NCBI GenBank assembly: GCA_011051635.1
Contig: DRKV01000273.1
Coordinates: 1 to 9,853, forward strand
Reading direction: 5' to 3'
Source: Chloroflexota bacterium
GTDB lineage: Bacteria > Chloroflexota > Anaerolineae > Anaerolineales > DRKV01
Length of the DNA stretch: 9,853 nucleotides
Shown here: piece by piece, positions 6,267 through 9,853 of the stretch
How positions within the stretch are numbered: position 1 is the first letter of the stretch
How the letters are laid out: each line of letters begins with the position of its first letter
Notes under the pieces: model-generated
Database searches by the model: none
What the model was told of the DNA's origin: nothing
What the model saw: the letters and a program-made list of their open reading frames with translations, nothing else
Made by a program: the position numbers and the translations under genes

Positions 6267-9200
6267 CTTTCTGCCCAGCGGGCGGTTAGTTGGAGCAGTG
6301 TATCAAAACGGAAATCATCTAACAGATTTGTCAACTTGTCCGCTAGCGAAGTATCCAGCGAACGAATTTTCTCAACAATGGCATGTGATGTTTCCAAGTC
6401 TGCTCTCCCGGCGGCTCGATTTAGTTGTTGTATTAGTTCGCGTGGCAACGATTTAAGGTCTTGCTCGTTCAGTACAATAGATTCTTTTTGAGATGGGACA
6501 TCCGGCTTGGCACGAATAAATTGAATTCCAGCACGGGCCTCTAATATATCAAAGATGTGCTCAATCCGCAAAGGTTTGATGATGAAATCATCGTAGCCGT
6601 GTTTTAAGATTTCATCTCGCTCTTGTTTGAAAGCCGCAGCCGTGATAGCGATAATTGGGGTATCGCGCACCTCTGGGGTGGACTTTATGCGGGTAGCCGC
6701 TTCGTAACCATTCATGACGGGCATCTGGACATCCATGAAAATTAGGTGGGGGCGCCAGGCGATACAAGTTTTTACCCCTTCTAGTCCATCGGCCACAGCG
6801 CGCACCTCTAGACCTGGAAAATCCAGTATCTTTTGCATCAATGAACGATTCTCGGCATTGTCTTCCACCACCAAGATGCGGTAGGTGGGCTGTTCAGGTG
6901 CTACTCCTATCACGCGACCCCGAGGTTGGCTCGTGGTGATACACTCAGCGGTTGAAATCTTAATTTTGGTTGTGAATACGAACAACACCCCCTTTTTAGT
7001 AGGCGTGTCCTGCACTATCAGGTCTCCGCCCATCATCCGGGCATATTCGCGTGCGATGGATAGCCCTAGCCCGGTACCAGTCTTCGCTTTACGGCCGCTC
7101 TCAGATTGGTAAAACGGCTGAAAGAGCCTCTCGCGCTCATCAGGAGTAATGCCCGGCCCTGTATCTTCCACTTCAAAGATGAGGCGCGTTGTCTCGTGCG
7201 CGACATTGGCTTCTTCGTAACGAACGTTTACCGCAACTCTTCCCTTGCTGGTGAATTTGATAGCATTGCCCACCAGGTTGGTAAGCACTTGACGAATTTT
7301 ACTCGCATCGGCAAAAACAAATTGCGGCAAATCGTCAGCACGGTGGATGGTCCATGCCAGCCCTTTTTGACGGGTGCGCAGCGCGAAAGTTGATTCGATG
7401 TCATCAAGCAACTTGTATAAGTCAAAATGATTGGATGAGAGAACTATCTGTCCCGATTCGATTTTGGAGATTTCCAGAATATCGCCAATCATGTGGAGCA
7501 AATGGTTCCCGCTGTGGGCGATGATTGTCATGTTTTCGCGTTGCTCCGGCGAGAGACTTTCATCGCGTTCTAGTAATTGGGCAAAACCCAAGATGGCATT
7601 CAGAGGCGTGCGCAGCTCGTGGCTCATATTGGCAAGGAAGATGCTCTTGGCGCGGTTTGCTCTTTCCGCTGCCATACGCGCTTCTTCTACCTCGGTGAAC
7701 AACCGGGCATTTTTGAATGCGATGGATGCTTGGGCTGCAAAGGCTTGAACTACGTCCGCATGTTTGGTATTGAAGAACCCTTTTTCGCGCTTATTTATGG
7801 AGATGAGACCAATCGGCTTTCCTTTATCGAGCAGAGGTACCCCCAACCAAGAACCGACATCTGCATGGGCGCTTCTCTCGTATTGGGACAACGAATATGC
7901 CGATATATTATTTACGATGAGGGGTTGTCGATTGGTAACAACCATTAGGCTGGGGCTGTCGTCATCGTTCAGTGCATAACGAAGTCTTCGGACTTTGTCC
8001 CAGTTAGGGAAGCCTGCTCCGGCAATGATTTCCAGATAATTGCCTTTCAGTTCTGCTACAGAGCAACTATCGTAAGGCACGACTCGTCGTAATTCGGAAA
8101 TAATGGCGTTCAATACATTAGGGAGATCTAGTGAGGAACTAAGAACCTGCATGGCAGCCTGCAAAGACTGGGCCTTCAAACGGGCTTCACGCTCCTGTTC
8201 AAAGAGACGGGCGTTGCGGATAGCGACAGCAGCCTGGGTGGCAAACAGACTTAACACCCGGACATCATCTTCGGAGAAAATGCCGGTTTGCATAGAGTTG
8301 ACGACCAATACCCCGAAGAATTCATCCCCCCACAAAATAGGAGTGCCCACGGTGGCCCCCACTACTGACGCTCCGGCGTCTGGGATTCGTTTATGCCAAT
8401 GGCCATAATCCTCAATAATGAGTGGCTCCTTTGTTTTCCACACAGTACCACCCAAACCTTCACCTCGGCCAAGCGTTTTGCCTGGAGGCACCACGTGGTT
8501 GTCGCTAGTTACCACCCATTCCAAGCTGTCGCTGCTTGCATTGTAAAGGTGCATCCCTCCCATATCCGCCGATACGATTTCAACTGCTTTGTCCACAACG
8601 ACTTTTAGGACGGACCTTAAATCCAATTGGGAAGTAATCTCCAAATTCATTGCACGCAATGCTTCTAATTGGACAGCCCGTTGTTGCAGTTTGACCTCGG
8701 TTTGTTTGCGCTTCGTGATGTCTTGGGTAAAGATGACCGCGTAAAGCGGCTCATCTTCCTCGCCGCGCACTAAAGTTACGTCCGTCACGACCCAAAGTAC
8801 GTGCCCGTCTTTGTGGATGTGGCGCTGCTCTATTTCGTAACTGGGAAGTTCTCCTGATAAGAGTATCTTCATCAAGTTTTTGTTAGCCTCTACATCGTCG
8901 GGGTGAATGTAGTCCCACAGGGTCATGGTCTGGAGCTCTTCAGAGGAGTAGCCAAGGATGTTTACTAGTGCACAATTTGCTCGTAGAATACTCCCATCCA
9001 TAGTGGCCAGGCTCATCCCTACCGATGTGTTCTCAAACGCACTTCGAAAACGCTCTTCACTCCTCCGGAGTGCTTCCTCAGCCGCTTTGCGAGCGGTGAC
9101 GTCCTCTTTGATGGCCACAAAGTGCGTTATTTGACCACCCATATCCTTTACGGCAGAGATGGTCGTGAAATCCCAATACAATTCACCATTCTTCCTCCTG

Positions 9201-9853
9201 TTGAGTAATTCACCTTGCCAGACTTCGCCTCGCAAGATGGTACCCCACAGCTCTTCGTAGCGTTCTCGAGGAACTCGGCCTGATTTAAGGATACGCGGGG
9301 TGTGTCCGATGGCATCATCCGGAGAATACCCCGTAATTCGTGTAAATGCCGGGTTGATAAACTCAATTGTGCCGTCCACGTCAGTAATGAGAATCATGTT
9401 GGCGCTTTGTTCCACCGCCCGGGAAAGTTGGCGCAGGGCTTCGTTTGCTTTGACACGCTCAGTAATTTCACGGCCGATGCCTTGTATGGCCGTAAGGTTC
9501 CCGTCGTTGTCAAGAATAGGTTGATTTACAAAGGAAAACCAGCGTGTTTGCCCGTCTTGCGTGGTGGAGCGTATCTCAAATGTAGCCGTTTCCCCTTGTA
9601 AGTTTTTCTGATAAGCATCCAGGACGAGATGCAAATCATCAGGAGACATAATAGCCGTAAAATGCTTTCCCAACAATTCTTCCGGCTTGCATCTCGTAGC
9701 ATGCAGAACAGAGGGATTTCCGTATAACAGATTCCCCTTCGCATCAAAAAGATATATCATGTCGGGAGAGTTCTCAACTAGATCGCGGTACCTCTGCTCG
9801 CTCTTCTGAAGCGCTTTTCTAGCCTTTTTATATTCTGTCACGTCGCGTACTAC
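6251..9853 (-). CDS. Multi-PAS/GAF hybrid histidine kinase with C-terminal receiver (5' partial)
   Basis: Large hybrid sensor kinase, 1200 residues visible. The frame is open to the right edge, where it begins V-V-R-D-V-T-E-Y, the usual end of a PAS domain. The GTG at 9841-9839 is therefore internal and at least one more PAS lies upstream. Numbering from that codon, the order is PAS (about 16-130), PAS (138-255), PAS (259-380), GAF (404-548), GAF (571-716), HisKA (731-797), HATPase (843-960), receiver (986-1103) and a helical tail. Kinase residues are complete: His741 in S-H-E-L-R-T-P, Asn855/Asn859, G1 D-T-G-P-G (893-897) and G2 G-T-G-L-G-L (922-927). The receiver has Asp1037, Thr1067 and Lys1089. 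The second PAS resembles the P-R-I-L-K-S-G...W-x-G-E class seen in NifL-like sensors. No PAS shows a LOV cysteine motif and no membrane segment is visible, so the seen part is soluble. It is the first visible gene of the - strand cluster. The ligand is unknown. Confidence 0.94.
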   Translation of the reverse strand, partial: VVRDVTEYKKARKALQKSEQRYRDLVENSPDMIYLFDAKGNLLYGNPSVLHATRCKPEELLGKHFTAIMSPDDLHLVLDAYQKNLQGETATFEIRSTTQDGQTRWFSFVNQPILDNDGNLTAIQGIGREITERVKANEALRQLSRAVEQSANMILITDVDGTIEFINPAFTRITGYSPDDAIGHTPRILKSGRVPRERYEELWGTILRGEVWQGELLNRRKNGELYWDFTTISAVKDMGGQITHFVAIKEDVTARKAAEEALRRSEERFRSAFENTSVGMSLATMDGSILRANCALVNILGYSSEELQTMTLWDYIHPDDVEANKNLMKILLSGELPSYEIEQRHIHKDGHVLWVVTDVTLVRGEEDEPLYAVIFTQDITKRKQTEVKLQQRAVQLEALRAMNLEITSQLDLRSVLKVVVDKAVEIVSADMGGMHLYNASSDSLEWVVTSDNHVVPPGKTLGRGEGLGGTVWKTKEPLIIEDYGHWHKRIPDAGASVVGATVGTPILWGDEFFGVLVVNSMQTGIFSEDDVRVLSLFATQAAVAIRNARLFEQEREARLKAQSLQAAMQVLSSSLDLPNVLNAIISELRRVVPYDSCSVAELKGNYLEIIAGAGFPNWDKVRRLRYALNDDDSPSLMVVTNRQPLIVNNISAYSLSQYERSAHADVGSWLGVPLLDKGKPIGLISINKREKGFFNTKHADVVQAFAAQASIAFKNARLFTEVEEARMAAERANRAKSIFLANMSHELRTPLNAILGFAQLLERDESLSPEQRENMTIIAHSGNHLLHMIGDILEISKIESGQIVLSSNHFDLYKLLDDIESTFALRTRQKGLAWTIHRADDLPQFVFADASKIRQVLTNLVGNAIKFTSKGRVAVNVRYEEANVAHETTRLIFEVEDTGPGITPDERERLFQPFYQSESGRKAKTGTGLGLSIAREYARMMGGDLIVQDTPTKKGVLFVFTTKIKISTAECITTSQPRGRVIGVAPEQPTYRILVVEDNAENRSLMQKILDFPGLEVRAVADGLEGVKTCIAWRPHLIFMDVQMPVMNGYEAATRIKSTPEVRDTPIIAITAAAFKQERDEILKHGYDDFIIKPLRIEHIFDILEARAGIQFIRAKPDVPSQKESIVLNEQDLKSLPRELIQQLNRAAGRADLETSHAIVEKIRSLDTSLADKLTNLLDDFRFDTLLQLTARWAESESAQ

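Noticed and set aside
9076..9430. Possible LOV (flavin photoreceptor) domain in the second PAS of the hybrid kinase
   Set aside because: The site where LOV domains have a N-C-R-F-L motif reads T-P-R-I-L here, with no cysteine, so blue-light adduct chemistry is not supported.

Overview
The window holds five protein genes. All five are bacterial signal-transduction proteins, and no RNA gene, mobile element or CRISPR array was seen. Two genes on the + strand (3-1907 and 2049-4088) encode membrane-bound c-di-GMP enzymes. Three tightly packed genes on the - strand (9853 down to 4253) encode two histidine kinases and an OmpR-type response regulator. The two groups converge on a 164-bp gap at 4089-4252. 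Both outermost genes run off the window: the + strand diguanylate cyclase lacks its N-terminus, and the - strand hybrid kinase lacks its N-terminus beyond 9853.

Left part (1-4088): a 7TM-PAS-GAF-GGDEF diguanylate cyclase with intact catalytic and inhibitory (RxxD) motifs is followed, after 141 bp containing a good sigma-70-like promoter, by an unusual phosphodiesterase. In the latter a complete PTS EIIC-like membrane domain (lactose/cellobiose family) is fused to an EAL domain. The EAL catalytic residues are all present. In the EIIC part the His motif is kept, but the family's usual N-E-P sugar-site motif reads D-T-L, so the permease domain probably acts as a membrane sensor and not as a working sugar phosphotransferase. 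The two genes would make and break c-di-GMP in response to different membrane inputs.

Right part (4253-9853): a large multi-PAS/GAF hybrid histidine kinase with a C-terminal receiver overlaps by 4 nt a soluble receiver-histidine kinase, which lies 10 bp from a receiver/winged-helix regulator. The spacing implies one polycistronic, translationally coupled unit. Two kinase cores (His741 and His205) and three receiver domains (Asp1037, Asp58, Asp55) are present, but no recognisable Hpt domain, so either the relay is completed elsewhere or the receivers act as allosteric switches.

Organism: the moderate GC content, the HisKA_7TM-type N-terminus on a GGDEF protein, the very long PAS/GAF hybrid kinases and the style of the OmpR regulator's recognition region together suggest an environmental bacterium, possibly of Chloroflexota (Anaerolineae). 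This is an impression from family resemblance and no marker gene in the window settles it.
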